Below, piece by piece: positions 1 through 8,385 of a stretch of 23,870 nucleotides of DNA. A model generated the notes under the pieces. The model did not search any database and was not told the DNA's origin. It saw only the letters and a program-made list of their open reading frames with translations. Origin of the DNA: Pseudomonadota bacterium (GTDB taxonomy: Bacteria > Desulfobacterota > Syntrophobacteria > Syntrophobacterales > Syntrophobacteraceae); NCBI GenBank assembly GCA_023442755.1, contig JAEZXS010000067.1, positions 1 through 23,870 of the forward strand, read 5' to 3'. The translations under genes were made by a program, and so were the position numbers. Every line of letters begins with the position of its first letter. Positions within the stretch are counted from its first letter, which is position 1.

Positions 1-2
1 TC

Positions 3-794
3 CAGGACCCGATCGTGTTCAAGGACTGGACCCGGAGCAAAGCATCACTCCGGATCGCCTCGCGCATCGAACGCTTCATCTTCGAAAATGCGTCGGCAGT
101 GGTGTTCATGACGGAAGGAACGACGGAACGCGCCGTTGCCAGGACCGGCATGGACCCGGAAAAAACCTGTGTAATCTACCCAGGCGCCCCCCCGATCGGC
201 AGCGCTCATACCCCCTGGGTCAGAGGGCAGTTCTGCCGCTTCGCCCACTTCGGCTCCCTGGGCGGATCGCGAAACGTCGGAACCATGCTCGAAGCCCTGG
301 ACGCCGTGATTTCCCGGGAACCGGCGCTGGCCGAGGTGGTGCGGTTCGACCTCTACGGAACCATGGACAAGCTCTCCCGCCGGATGGTCGCTGACTTCAA
401 ACATCCGGGTATCGTCACCGACTTCGGAAGGGTCTCTCGGCCCGACGCTCACCGCGCGATGATGCAAAGCGATGTGCTCGTGGTGATTCAAAACCGCGAC
501 GATCTGTCCTACGAAACCATCCCGTCGAAGGTATACGAATACCTCCAGGTAAACCGCCCAGTCCTGGGTCTCGTCTACAGGAACCCGAGCCTGACGCGGA
601 TGCTCGAATCCCTCGGCCATTTTGCTGCGGAAGCAGACAACCCTGTGGAAACCGCCGAAACGATCCTGGCAATCCTGGAACTGTGGAAAAACGAGAAACT
701 GGTTCCTCAGGAATCGCACCTCTCCCCCTACACCGTCCAGGCCGCGGCGGAACAGTTGCTGGCGCTTTCCCGGAAGGTGCAAAGTGGATTGTGA
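3..794 (+). CDS. Glycosyltransferase family 4 protein, 5'-truncated by window edge
   Basis: C-terminal part of a GT4-type (GT-B fold) glycosyltransferase, presumably building LPS or another surface polysaccharide at the cytoplasmic face of the inner membrane. The frame is open to the left edge, so the GTG at 15 is probably internal and the true start lies outside. Visible features are a linker region with FMTEGTTERAV and VIYPGAPP, typical of the junction between the two Rossmann-like domains, and then the nucleotide-sugar-binding C-terminal domain with ETIPSKVYEYL near residue 172 counted from the GTG (the E-x-x-P-S-K-x-x-E-Y pattern of GT4 enzymes). It is followed after 25 bp by another glycosyltransferase on the same strand, suggesting an operon. 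The donor and acceptor sugars cannot be told from sequence alone. Confidence 0.82.
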   Translation, partial: QDPIVFKDWTRSKASLRIASRIERFIFENASAVVFMTEGTTERAVARTGMDPEKTCVIYPGAPPIGSAHTPWVRGQFCRFAHFGSLGGSRNVGTMLEALDAVISREPALAEVVRFDLYGTMDKLSRRMVADFKHPGIVTDFGRVSRPDAHRAMMQSDVLVVIQNRDDLSYETIPSKVYEYLQVNRPVLGLVYRNPSLTRMLESLGHFAAEADNPVETAETILAILELWKNEKLVPQESHLSPYTVQAAAEQLLALSRKVQSGL

Positions 795-819
795 TATCGG
801 CATTTTCGAAGGATAAGAC

Positions 820-1683
820 ATGCGCCTGCTGATACTTACCCTGGAACGCAACCTGGAACTGGAAGCCGAACATGAGATCCGCTACCTCGACTACAGGCGC
901 ATGGATGAAATCGGGCTCGATGCCGTCATCGCCGAAATTGAAGAATTCGCACCGGCTCTGATAATCGAGCGTGAATTCAATGACGGCAAATCCCGCTACG
1001 ACGCTCTTCTCGACCACATACGAAAAAACACCCGCATCCCGACAGCAGTATGGCTAATCGACACGCACTGCGCCTTCAAGCGGCACAAAAAGTACGCGCC
1101 AAAATTCCATTACGTGTTTCTGGCCATCTCCAAGTTCGTCCCCAAGTTCCGCAAATGGAATCCCAACACCTTTTGGCTGCCCCTGTGCTTTCAGGGCAGG
1201 TCGGACGCCCTGGTTCCTGGTGACGCCCCCAGGCGCTACGACGTTTCCTTCATCGGCAACTACGAGATGAAGCTCTTCAAGAACAGGCGAAAGATGCTGG
1301 AGGCTATCCGCAAAGAATTCGGGGACAGGTTCCTTCTCGCCACGGACTATGAGAACCTCCTGCCACTTCTCCGGGCATCCCGGGTCAGCTTCAACTGCTC
1401 CCTGGACGAAGACCTCAACTTTCGGGTCTGGGAGGTACTCGCCTGTACCGAACTGGTGACGGACCTCGTGCCCGACATCCCCAAAATCGCCGGTCTCGAG
1501 CAGCGTCTCCATGCCTACCGCAAGAAGACGGACATGCTGGAGAAAATACACGCGGTCCTCGACGGAAGTGCCGCCACGGATACCACGGACAACCGGGAAT
1601 GGATCAGGCACAACCACTGCCTCGTCCATCGCTACCGGTCGCTTCTGAATATGGTAGAGACAGGTATCCAGGAGAGTTTTTAA
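820..1683 (+). CDS. CgeB-like glycosyltransferase (Glyco_trans_1_2 type)
   Basis: Protein of 287 residues resembling the CgeB/YkvP class of GT-B glycosyltransferases. The N-terminal half (MRLLILTLERN..., then PTAVWLIDTHCAFKRHKK) has the pattern of a short Rossmann-like domain. The C-terminal half begins YDVSFIGNYEMKLFKNRRKML and contains LLRASRVSFNCSLDEDLNFRVWEVLACTELVTDLVPDI, which is the usual CgeB-type motif where a glycosyltransferase binds its nucleotide sugar (N-x-R-x-[WF]-E). The start at 820 is supported by GAAGGA about six bases upstream. It is shorter than many family members, which often exceed 350 residues, so it may be a minimal version. It lies 25 bp after the GT4 gene and converges with the minus-strand glycosyltransferase operon, with only 42 bp between stops and no clear terminator. 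Confidence 0.7.
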   Translation: MRLLILTLERNLELEAEHEIRYLDYRRMDEIGLDAVIAEIEEFAPALIIEREFNDGKSRYDALLDHIRKNTRIPTAVWLIDTHCAFKRHKKYAPKFHYVFLAISKFVPKFRKWNPNTFWLPLCFQGRSDALVPGDAPRRYDVSFIGNYEMKLFKNRRKMLEAIRKEFGDRFLLATDYENLLPLLRASRVSFNCSLDEDLNFRVWEVLACTELVTDLVPDIPKIAGLEQRLHAYRKKTDMLEKIHAVLDGSAATDTTDNREWIRHNHCLVHRYRSLLNMVETGIQESF

Positions 1684-1725
1684 CAGTTTCCGGCAGAGAA
1701 ACCGCGTAAAGGAGAATTTTGATAA

Positions 1726-2667
1726 TCAATACGGATCGCGGGCTAGCCTGGTAAGCAGCTTATAGAACGGCTTGACGGTCTTGTAGAGGGGGTAGGCGGC
1801 GAAAAACCGGTACGGGGGAATATACTTTCCAATCTTCTCCAGGGCCTTCCGCCTGTCGATGGTTCCCCGTTTTTGCAGTCTCCAGAACTGGTAGAGCACA
1901 TCGTAGAACCAATACTTCTTCAAAAACCTCCCCGAATCGATATAGGGCTTGTCGAGGTAATCCTGAAGCAGCAGGAAATAGTCGTCCAGGTCGCTGAGAT
2001 TCCCGGTGTTTTCAGCTGTAAGCTGCTCCGGGTGTACCCGGAACGAACACAGCGGACGGTTGATGAAGGCGAATTTTCCCTGTTCCAGCAGGTGGAACCA
2101 CATTTCCATGTCAAGCAGATGCCGGTATCCGGTGTTGAATCCCCGGGATGCCTGCTCCCTTCGGAAAAGGACCACCGTAGGCTCGCCGACGATGTTCCTG
2201 CGCATGTACAGGCATTTTCGAATGATGTTGAGCCCGTCCGTAACCAGGTCTTTGTCGAAGGAGGTATCGATTTTGAGGATGCGGGACTGCGCGTCGATGA
2301 CATACCGGGATGAAGCGACGAGGCTGATGTGTGGATCGGAATCCAGGACGGCCACCATATCGCCCAGCGCTTTTTCCGACGCCAGCATGTCATCCGAGTA
2401 AACGAACTTGATATATTCGCCTCTCGCCTTGGACAGGCAATGGTTGCAGTTTCCCGCCTGGCCCAGGTTGCGTTCGTTTACGGCGAAAACGATCCTTCTG
2501 TCCGAGAGATACTTCCGAACGATCTCGGGAGTTTCGTCCCCCGAACAGTCATCCTGGATTATCAGCTCGAAATCCGTGAATTCCTGGTTCAGGATCGATT
2601 CTATAGCGCTCGGCAGATAGCCGGCACGATTCAAGGTAGGAATACATACGCTTATCTTGGGCGTCAC
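1726..2667 (-). CDS. Glycosyltransferase family 2 (GT-A) protein
   Basis: Inverting GT2 enzyme of 313 residues, last gene of the minus-strand LPS/glycan operon. The N-terminus TPKISVCIPTLNRAGYLPSAIESIL is the classic GT2 opening. QDDCSGDETPEIV (D39-D40) binds the nucleotide, and YSDDM (residues 90-94) supplies the DxD-like metal site. The C-terminal region RGFNTGYRHLLDMEMWFHLLEQGKFAFINRPLCSFRVHPEQLT is the usual acceptor/catalytic segment with the D-M-E-M-W pattern. I chose the GTG at 2667 because a perfect AGGAGG lies six bases upstream. An ATG at 2685 and a GTG at 2712 are in frame but lack a comparable site. The acceptor sugar is unknown. Confidence 0.85.
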   Translation of the reverse strand: MTPKISVCIPTLNRAGYLPSAIESILNQEFTDFELIIQDDCSGDETPEIVRKYLSDRRIVFAVNERNLGQAGNCNHCLSKARGEYIKFVYSDDMLASEKALGDMVAVLDSDPHISLVASSRYVIDAQSRILKIDTSFDKDLVTDGLNIIRKCLYMRRNIVGEPTVVLFRREQASRGFNTGYRHLLDMEMWFHLLEQGKFAFINRPLCSFRVHPEQLTAENTGNLSDLDDYFLLLQDYLDKPYIDSGRFLKKYWFYDVLYQFWRLQKRGTIDRRKALEKIGKYIPPYRFFAAYPLYKTVKPFYKLLTRLARDPY

Positions 2668-2673
2668 CAACTG

Positions 2674-2679
2674 CCTCCT
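2674..2679 (-). promoter_or_regulatory. Consensus Shine-Dalgarno site that fixes a GTG start
   Basis: On the minus strand the bases read AGGAGG, followed by six bases and then GTG at 2667. This favours the GTG start for the GT2 gene over the upstream ATG at 2685 and GTG at 2712. Confidence 0.7.
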
Positions 2680-2742
2680 AAGCATCGGCGTCAGCCTGCA
2701 GAACCACCTCACAGGCCATTCGGCAAAAATACGAATGGAAAA

Positions 2743-3696
2743 CTATACGCCAAAACCAGCCCGGCGCAAACGCCTTTTGCACGCCCGGAGCCTCCGGTGG
2801 AAGGCAATCCTTTTGAAAAGCCCGCGCGGCATCTGCGAAGCGACTACCGTAAGCCGGTTGGATATCCTGTATTGCGTCCCGGCCCCACTCCCCGCACCGG
2901 TACCGCAGTAGCCCTCAATGACTCTTAACTGGCGCAGCCTCGGGTGATCCCAGGGCAGCCTGATTCCATGCTTCCTTTCCAGCCGTGCCCTGTTTTCCTT
3001 CATCAGCTTTCGGGTATCGTGCCCCGCTTTCGAAAAAGATCCCCCTCCCCGGTGGTACACGAAAACGTCTTCAAGGCACACCAACCGGTAGCCGGCCCTT
3101 TTCACGCGGATGCAGTAGTCGTCGTCTTCATAGAACCCCAGCCCGAAATTCTCATCGAGCATGCCGACTTTTTCCAGGACATCACGACGCATGGCGACGC
3201 AGAAAAAACCGAGCAGGTCCGTATCGAAAAGAGAGCCCCTGCCGTTTTCGACCCAGGCCATCCCTTCTTTGACGATCTCTTCCACCGTCGTGCCGGTGGT
3301 GAAGATCTTCTGTTCGTTCCCCACCGAGTTAGAAACCGGACCCGCAAGGCCTATGCGGGGCTCTCCGGTCAGGGGCCCCGTCAGGCCCTCGATCCAGCCC
3401 GGAGTTACCAGGCAATCGCTGTTGAGAAGGACCAGGAAATTGCCGGACGAAGCCCGGATGCCGTCGTTATTGCCGCCGGCAAAACCGCGATTGGTTTTGT
3501 TGGCAATAAATCTGAGCCGCAGCTCACGGCCGGCGAGTTCGGCAAGGTAGTCCTGCGTGCCGTCCGAGGAATTGTTGTCGACGACGATCACTTCATAGTC
3601 GCTCCCTCCGCTGTTTTTGAAAATGCTGTCCAGGCAGGGCGCGGTCGTATCGTGAAGGCCATTGTAGGTGACGATTATAATGCTGGTCTCAGGCAT
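2743..3696 (-). CDS. Glycosyltransferase family 2 protein, rhamnosyltransferase-like
   Basis: GT2 enzyme of 317 residues. It opens with MPETSIIIVTYNGLHDTTAPCLDSIF, followed by VIVVDNNSSDGTQDYL (residues 37-51) and the pattern NRGFAGGNNDGI (69-80) typical of the WbbL/rhamnosyltransferase branch of GT2. LVLLNSDCLVTPGW (88-101) carries the DxD-like metal-binding site. VGMLDENFGLGFYEDDDYCIRVKRAGYRLV is the catalytic-base region (ED-x-D). The sugar specificity is a guess from general resemblance. The ATG at 3696 lies only 4 bp after the stop of the upstream heptosyltransferase gene, so translation is probably coupled; no strong Shine-Dalgarno is visible. It carries a basic, Arg-rich C-terminus (RRLRACKRRLRRAGF), which may associate with the membrane. 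Confidence 0.85.
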   Translation of the reverse strand: MPETSIIIVTYNGLHDTTAPCLDSIFKNSGGSDYEVIVVDNNSSDGTQDYLAELAGRELRLRFIANKTNRGFAGGNNDGIRASSGNFLVLLNSDCLVTPGWIEGLTGPLTGEPRIGLAGPVSNSVGNEQKIFTTGTTVEEIVKEGMAWVENGRGSLFDTDLLGFFCVAMRRDVLEKVGMLDENFGLGFYEDDDYCIRVKRAGYRLVCLEDVFVYHRGGGSFSKAGHDTRKLMKENRARLERKHGIRLPWDHPRLRQLRVIEGYCGTGAGSGAGTQYRISNRLTVVASQMPRGLFKRIAFHRRLRACKRRLRRAGFGV

Positions 3697-3700
3697 GGCA

Positions 3701-4723
3701 TCATCTCAGCCCGTTGCGAATCGCTGCGAGCACCCGGTCGGGCGATATCTCGCTCATGCACTTCCAATCCCGGCACGGCTTTCTTTTGAAGCAGGGGGCG
3801 CAGCGCATATCGCTTCCGATAATGGTGCGATTCTTCCCGTAGGGGCCGGTCCGCACGGGGCTGGTCGGGCCGAAGATGGCAAACACGGGCACATCGAGGG
3901 CCGCCGCAATATGCATCGGTCCGGTATCGGGGCAGACGAGAAATTTTGCCCCCTTGATGATTGCAGCAAGCTCGCGCAGGCCGGTCTTCCCGGCAAGCGA
4001 AACGGCATGGCCGTTGGACAGGACGGAAATCTCGTCGGCCAGGTCGCGGTCCGCCTTGCCCGCAACGATTACTGAGGGAACCGTTAGCTGGGACGCCAGG
4101 TAGCCGAAATGCATCGCAGGCCATCTCTTGACCAGGGTACCGGCGGACGGCGCGATCACGGCATACTCGGGAGGAATAAGTGCGGCAAGCTCCGGGGGCA
4201 GTTCGAGAGGCGGAAACGGGAATTCGGGTTCCTGAACCGCACAGCCCAGAAACCGGGCGATCCGCATGTTTTTTTCCACTGCATGAATCTCGGCTTCGGT
4301 CTTTATCCGGTATTTGTACGAAAACTTTGCCCCTTCCCTTGCGGCATCGAAACCGACCCGGTCTTCACACCCGGTGAAAAGGCCGATCATCGCGCTTCGA
4401 AAAAGGCCTTGGAGATCGACCACCATGTCGAACTTTTCGAGCCGCAACCCCGATGCCAGCGCCCTCAGTTCCGAAAAGGTGCTGAATGCCCTGAACGGTT
4501 TCTTCCACGAGTTTTTGTCGATTATCCACAGCTTGTGAATCAGCGGATGGTTTTCCAGGATCTGGTGGAACCCGCGCCCGACGACCCAGTGGATCTCCGC
4601 CGCGGGAAACCGGGCCGCAACGGCAGCTAGGACGGGAAGCCCATGGATGATGTCGCCGAGCGAACTCGGTTTGATTATGAGGATTTTTCGCGGCTCGGAA
4701 CGAAATGGAAGCGTATCTGTCAT
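3701..4723 (-). CDS. waaC: Glycosyltransferase family 9, heptosyltransferase I-like
   Basis: GT9 (ADP-heptose:LPS heptosyltransferase family) protein of 340 residues, expected to add heptose to the LPS inner core in the cytoplasm. The N-terminus KILIIKPSSLGDIIHGLPVLAAV (residues 13-35) matches the GT9 acceptor-side signature. The donor site PDTGPMHIAAALDVPVFAIFGPTSPVRTGPYG spans 265-296. Near the C-terminus is a four-cysteine motif C308-A-P-C311, C317, C322. The ATG at 4723 overlaps the waaF stop (ATGA), indicating translational coupling; the reading frame runs further upstream but that part is antisense-like sequence within waaF. Assignment as heptosyltransferase I rather than III or another GT9 member is inferred from the N-terminal signature and adjacency to waaF. 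Confidence 0.72.
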   Translation of the reverse strand: MTDTLPFRSEPRKILIIKPSSLGDIIHGLPVLAAVAARFPAAEIHWVVGRGFHQILENHPLIHKLWIIDKNSWKKPFRAFSTFSELRALASGLRLEKFDMVVDLQGLFRSAMIGLFTGCEDRVGFDAAREGAKFSYKYRIKTEAEIHAVEKNMRIARFLGCAVQEPEFPFPPLELPPELAALIPPEYAVIAPSAGTLVKRWPAMHFGYLASQLTVPSVIVAGKADRDLADEISVLSNGHAVSLAGKTGLRELAAIIKGAKFLVCPDTGPMHIAAALDVPVFAIFGPTSPVRTGPYGKNRTIIGSDMRCAPCFKRKPCRDWKCMSEISPDRVLAAIRNGLR

Positions 4724-5775
4724 CGAAAGCTTTTCCAGGCTTGCAGACCGGCTTTGCGCATCACCCTGTCCACCGCGTCGAGCACCATCTCGACCGAGAT
4801 CGCGGTCATGCACCGGTGATCTGTCGGGCATTGCCTTTTGAGGCATGGAGCGCACTCGGTGTCCGCGCGCACTATTCTGTAGTTGGAGCACACAGGCGAT
4901 GTAGTCGTATGGTCGGTCGGGCCGAAAAGCGCAACGAGAGGTCTGTCGAAGGCGGCCGCAACATGCATCGGCCCGGAATCGTTCGTAACGACCAGGTCCA
5001 TGCACGACATGAGCGCCATGGCCTCGCGCACGGAGGTTTTCCCGATCATGTTAAGAGGCGCCGTGCCCATGGCATTCTCGATGGCTGCACCGATCTCCGT
5101 TTCACCAGGTCCGCCCAGCAGCAGCACCTTGAACCGGTATTCGGAAGCCAGGCGGTCCGCCACTTCGGCAAACCGTTCCGGATACCACCTTTTCGCGGAA
5201 CCGAACGCAGCGCCGGGATTTATCCCGAGCCACCGCCCCTCGCCAAGCAGCCTGCGCGCGGCTCTTTTCTCCCCGTCGGTGCAGAAAAGCGACAGGTGCG
5301 GTTCATGGACCGGAATTCCCAGCATCGCGAGCATATTGAGATAGTATTGGGTATGGTGGAGCCGAAGTGCTTCTTCGGATACCGGAACCCCATGCGTGAG
5401 CAGAAACCCGCGTCCGTCCGTACGGTAGCCGGCCCGCGTGCCGATACGGGCTGCAAAGGCGATGATCGCCGCTTCGATGGCATTCTGGAGCAGCACGGCA
5501 AGATCGAAATCTTCCCCGGCGAGGGCGCCGCTCAGACGCAGGAGCCCCCCTATTCCCTTGTGCGCCCCTTTTTTGTCGTAGACAATCACCCGGTCGCAGG
5601 ACGGATGATTCTGCATGAGTTCCGAAACGGCGGGATTGGCCAGCAGCACGATTTCGGCCCTCGGAAATGCCGACCGGATCGCCCCGAGAGCGGGCGTAGT
5701 CATGACGGCATCCCCGATCCAGTTGGTGCCGCGGACCAGTATTTTTCGGAAATTTCCGGGATCGAGCGTGCGCAT
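4720..5775 (-). CDS. waaF: Lipopolysaccharide heptosyltransferase II
   Basis: GT9 protein of 351 residues, close to the usual WaaF length (about 350). It transfers the second heptose onto the LPS inner core. Diagnostic features are KILVRGTNWIGDAVMTTPALGAIR (residues 11-34), GINPGAAFGSAKRWYPERFAEVADRL (184-209), and NDSGPMHVAAAFDRPLVALFGPTD (265-288), all strongly WaaF-like. A C-terminal C308-A-P-C311, C316, C322 motif matches the one in the neighbouring GT9 protein. It starts 14 bp after the CoA ligase stop, with only a weak purine stretch as ribosome site, and its stop overlaps the start of the next heptosyltransferase by 4 bp. It is part of a five-gene minus-strand operon. Confidence 0.88.
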   Translation of the reverse strand: MRTLDPGNFRKILVRGTNWIGDAVMTTPALGAIRSAFPRAEIVLLANPAVSELMQNHPSCDRVIVYDKKGAHKGIGGLLRLSGALAGEDFDLAVLLQNAIEAAIIAFAARIGTRAGYRTDGRGFLLTHGVPVSEEALRLHHTQYYLNMLAMLGIPVHEPHLSLFCTDGEKRAARRLLGEGRWLGINPGAAFGSAKRWYPERFAEVADRLASEYRFKVLLLGGPGETEIGAAIENAMGTAPLNMIGKTSVREAMALMSCMDLVVTNDSGPMHVAAAFDRPLVALFGPTDHTTTSPVCSNYRIVRADTECAPCLKRQCPTDHRCMTAISVEMVLDAVDRVMRKAGLQAWKSFR

Positions 5776-5789
5776 TCCGATTCCGGTCT

Positions 5790-7085
5790 CTACTCGTCCG
5801 ACCTGTGGTCGAATACCCGCTTGGCCTTCCTTTCCGTCCGCGGAAGGGAGCCGTATTCGACCATCTCGATCTGCGGGCGGACCATGATCTGGCGGCGGAT
5901 TTCAGCCCCAATGTCTTCCGAGAGCCTCTTTGCCGCATCGGGCGAGTCGTTGTCCATCCCTTCAACCTTGAGCAGCATGATGTCGCGGCCGTCCTCCCTG
6001 CGGAACAGGTGGACCTGGTACTCGCTTCCGACCCCGGGAATCTGGCTCAGGACGTGCTCGATCTGTCCCGGGTATATGTTGACGGCGCGGAAGATGAACA
6101 TATCGTCGGAGCGGCCCAGAATATGATCGTGCCGTGGCAGAGGGTTGCCGCACGGACACTCTCCCGGAATGAAACGCGTAAGGTCCCGCGTCCGGTAGCG
6201 GATCAGCGGAGATCCCTCTTTTCTAAGGGTCGTTACGACCATTTCCCCGATTTCTCCCGGCGGAACGGGTTCCAACGTCTCCGGATCGAGGATCTCGAGG
6301 ATGTAGTAGTCCGCCCAGTAGTGAACGCCCTGGTGGGCAATGCACTCGAGGCCGGTGCCCGGACCGTAGAGTTCCGTCAGGCCGGGAATATCGAAAAGGT
6401 TCTGTGCCCCGGTTATCTCCTGGATCCTCTGGCGCATTCTGCGGCTGTGGCGCTCCGCCCCGAAAATGAAGGTCTTCAGGGCCAACTTGTCCTGAATCCC
6501 GCGCCGCTCGATCTCTTCGGCGATCAGAAGGGCCATGGAGGCGGTTGCGCAAAATACGGTACTCTGCATGTCTTCCAGCAGTTGGCAGTGCATTTCGGTG
6601 TTGGCGGGACCGACGGGAACGGCCATCGCTCCGAACCGCTCGCACCCGAGCTGGAATCCTACTCCGGCCGTCCACAACCCGTAGCCCACCGCGATCTGGA
6701 CCCTGTCGGCGGGGGTGAGCTGCGCCATCTCATAGCACCGGGCAAACATAGTCGCCCAATCGTCGATATCCTTCCGTGTGTAGCACAGGACCTTCCTTTT
6801 TCCGGTCGTGCCCGAGGAGGCGTGAATGCGGACGATCTTTTCGAACGGAACGGCCCGCAGGGGGAAAGGATATTCGTCGCGCAGGTCCTGGGCGGTCGTG
6901 AAGGGAAGCCTGCGTAGATCGTCGAGGGATCGGATCTGAGTGGGGTTCACACCGGCGTCTTCCAGTCTCTTTCGGTAAAAGGGGGAATTGTTGTACGCAT
7001 GCGAAACAGTCCACTGCAACCCCTGAAGCTGGAGTGCCGGCAGGTCGTTCAGAGTTGCCCGAACCGGCATGAAGGAAACACTCAT
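5790..7085 (-). CDS. paaK: Phenylacetate-CoA ligase family adenylate-forming enzyme
   Basis: ANL-superfamily acyl-CoA ligase of 431 residues, the normal PaaK length. It would activate phenylacetate or another aryl/acyl acid with ATP and CoA in the cytoplasm. Visible motifs are the P-loop-like SSGTTGKRKV (90-99), the PaaK-typical GYGLWTAGVGFQLGCERFGA, the adenylate-binding TELYGPGTG, RYRTRDLTRF, and the hinge GRSDDMFIFRAVNIYPGQIE. The C-terminal LPRTERKAKRVFD carries the candidate catalytic lysine. I chose ATG 7085 because GAGGAG lies upstream at a suitable distance and the protein then begins like other PaaK proteins; an in-frame extension to 7265 would cover the promoter region. It is first in an operon of LPS glycosyltransferases, an unexpected setting. 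The true substrate cannot be told. Confidence 0.85.
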   Translation of the reverse strand: MSVSFMPVRATLNDLPALQLQGLQWTVSHAYNNSPFYRKRLEDAGVNPTQIRSLDDLRRLPFTTAQDLRDEYPFPLRAVPFEKIVRIHASSGTTGKRKVLCYTRKDIDDWATMFARCYEMAQLTPADRVQIAVGYGLWTAGVGFQLGCERFGAMAVPVGPANTEMHCQLLEDMQSTVFCATASMALLIAEEIERRGIQDKLALKTFIFGAERHSRRMRQRIQEITGAQNLFDIPGLTELYGPGTGLECIAHQGVHYWADYYILEILDPETLEPVPPGEIGEMVVTTLRKEGSPLIRYRTRDLTRFIPGECPCGNPLPRHDHILGRSDDMFIFRAVNIYPGQIEHVLSQIPGVGSEYQVHLFRREDGRDIMLLKVEGMDNDSPDAAKRLSEDIGAEIRRQIMVRPQIEMVEYGSLPRTERKAKRVFDHRSDE

Positions 7086-7217
7086 CGTCACAGTTCTCCT
7101 CTCGATTTCTTTGTATTTATCGACTCGCTCCGGGGCTCGGGAAAAAGCGGGAAAAAGCAGCAAAATTCCGACTTGAGGCGTACCGGGGAGTATCCTGGCC
7201 TTGGTGAACACTTCCAT

Positions 7218-7245
7218 ATCATAATCAGCGGCAAATTTCACACAA
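7218..7245 (-). promoter_or_regulatory. Candidate sigma-70 promoter for the paaK-waaF operon
   Basis: Minus strand reads TTGTGT (7245-7240), a 16-bp spacer and TATGAT (7223-7218). It lies in an AT-rich stretch about 130 bp upstream of the paaK start. The match is by eye only. Confidence 0.4.
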
Positions 7246-7298
7246 ACTAAATTGAATTCATGCAAATATCGTTGCTACAGAGTTTACGGACATCTATC

Positions 7299-7327
7299 TT
7301 GTCTAGCTTGATTCGCAAGGGTATCAT
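7299..7327 (+). promoter_or_regulatory. Candidate sigma-70 promoter for the redox operon
   Basis: TTGTCT at 7299-7304, a 17-bp spacer and TATCAT at 7322-7327, about 70 bp upstream of the DUF6599 gene. It is divergent from the paaK-side promoter in the same 310-bp intergenic region. Confidence 0.4.
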
Positions 7328-7395
7328 TCCCGGAATTTTACGCTGTATAAAGATTTTTTCAAACGCGCTTGTCCCGCCGGGACGGGAGGAAATGC

Positions 7396-8385
7396 ATGAA
7401 ACGTGCAGGAAGAAAAGAAACCTGCATTGGAGTATTCATACTATTTGTTCTGGCCGGGATAGCCGGAGGGGTGTTTTTTACCCAATCCCTCTACGACCCG
7501 GCATTTTTCAGTTCGATAATGCTCAAGGAAAAGCCGTCCGTCCATCCTATGCCTGCCAGGGACTCCGCGCCTCTGCCCGCTTATCTGCCCGAGGGCCTCA
7601 CGCCGCTGGGAGCCGAGGAACTGTTCGACTCGGAAACCCTGTCCGACAAAATCGACGGAAAAGCCGAACTCTATCTCTCCTCCGGCTTCAGGCAGCTCTC
7701 CACCCGCCGTTTTGCAAAAAAGTCCGATCCGAAGAGCTGGTTCGAACTCTTCGTCTATGACATGGGAGAGGCCAACAACGCCTTTTCCGTCTACAGCCTC
7801 CAGAAGAGAAAAGAGGCACAGAAATCCGACGTCACGGCATTTGCCTACAAAACCGACGACGCGCTTTTCTTCATAAGCGGGTCCAAGTACTTCGAAATCA
7901 TATCCGGCGCTAGCGATATGGGCAACGAGATGCTCGCGCTGGCCAAGAACCTGGTCGATGCCGAACCCAAAACAACGGGTCAGGCGGTGGAGTTTACGTA
8001 CTTCCCGCCGGAATCCCTGGACCAGTCCTCCATATCGCTCCATATGAGCGATGTTTTCGGATTCAGCGACCTGGACCGCGTCTATACCGCCCAGTATCAG
8101 GTTGGAAGCGACCAGGTCACCGCGTTTGTCTCCATGCGCGACAACCCTGAGGAAGCCGCCGGCCTCGCAGACGCCTACGGCCGCTTTCTCGTTGAAAACG
8201 GCGGGAAAGACCTGGGCGAAATTCAGGGCGTACCCGGCTCCAGGCTCTTCCAGGTGTACGACACGTACGAAGCCGTTCTTCACAAAGGCAGATTCCTGGC
8301 CGGAACCCATGAAGTCGAAAACAGGGATTCCGCCGCTCAGATCGCCGCACAGGTTTATCGGAAGCTCAATGAAGAAGCCGAATAA
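7396..8385 (+). CDS. DUF6599-like membrane-anchored protein
   Basis: Protein of 329 residues with an N-terminal membrane segment (residues 11-28, CIGVFILFVLAGIAGGVFF context) and the rest predicted outside the cytoplasm. The body resembles the DUF6599 family: LFDSETLSDKIDGKAELYLSSGFRQLSTRRFAKKSDPKSWFELFVYDMG, followed by a second similar half around FTYFPPESLDQSSISLHMSDVFGFSDLDRVYTAQYQVGSDQVTAFVS. No catalytic motif or cofactor site is visible and the function is unknown. The ATG at 7396 is preceded by GGAGG at good spacing, preferred over a TTG at 7369. It is the first gene of a four-gene operon and overlaps the DUF362 gene by 17 bp, so it probably works with that exported redox set. Confidence 0.72.
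   Translation: MKRAGRKETCIGVFILFVLAGIAGGVFFTQSLYDPAFFSSIMLKEKPSVHPMPARDSAPLPAYLPEGLTPLGAEELFDSETLSDKIDGKAELYLSSGFRQLSTRRFAKKSDPKSWFELFVYDMGEANNAFSVYSLQKRKEAQKSDVTAFAYKTDDALFFISGSKYFEIISGASDMGNEMLALAKNLVDAEPKTTGQAVEFTYFPPESLDQSSISLHMSDVFGFSDLDRVYTAQYQVGSDQVTAFVSMRDNPEEAAGLADAYGRFLVENGGKDLGEIQGVPGSRLFQVYDTYEAVLHKGRFLAGTHEVENRDSAAQIAAQVYRKLNEEAE

Noticed and set aside
4724..5005. N-terminal extension of the heptosyltransferase I-like gene
   Set aside because: The 94 extra residues overlap the waaF coding region and do not resemble GT9; the ATG at 4723 overlaps the waaF stop as expected for coupled genes.
4705..6126. A 473-codon + strand frame over waaF and paaK
   Set aside because: Antisense shadow of two well-supported genes, with no recognisable domain.
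7086..7265. N-terminal extension of the paaK-like protein to 7265
   Set aside because: It would cover the promoter candidate and add 60 unrelated residues; ATG 7085 has a good ribosome site.
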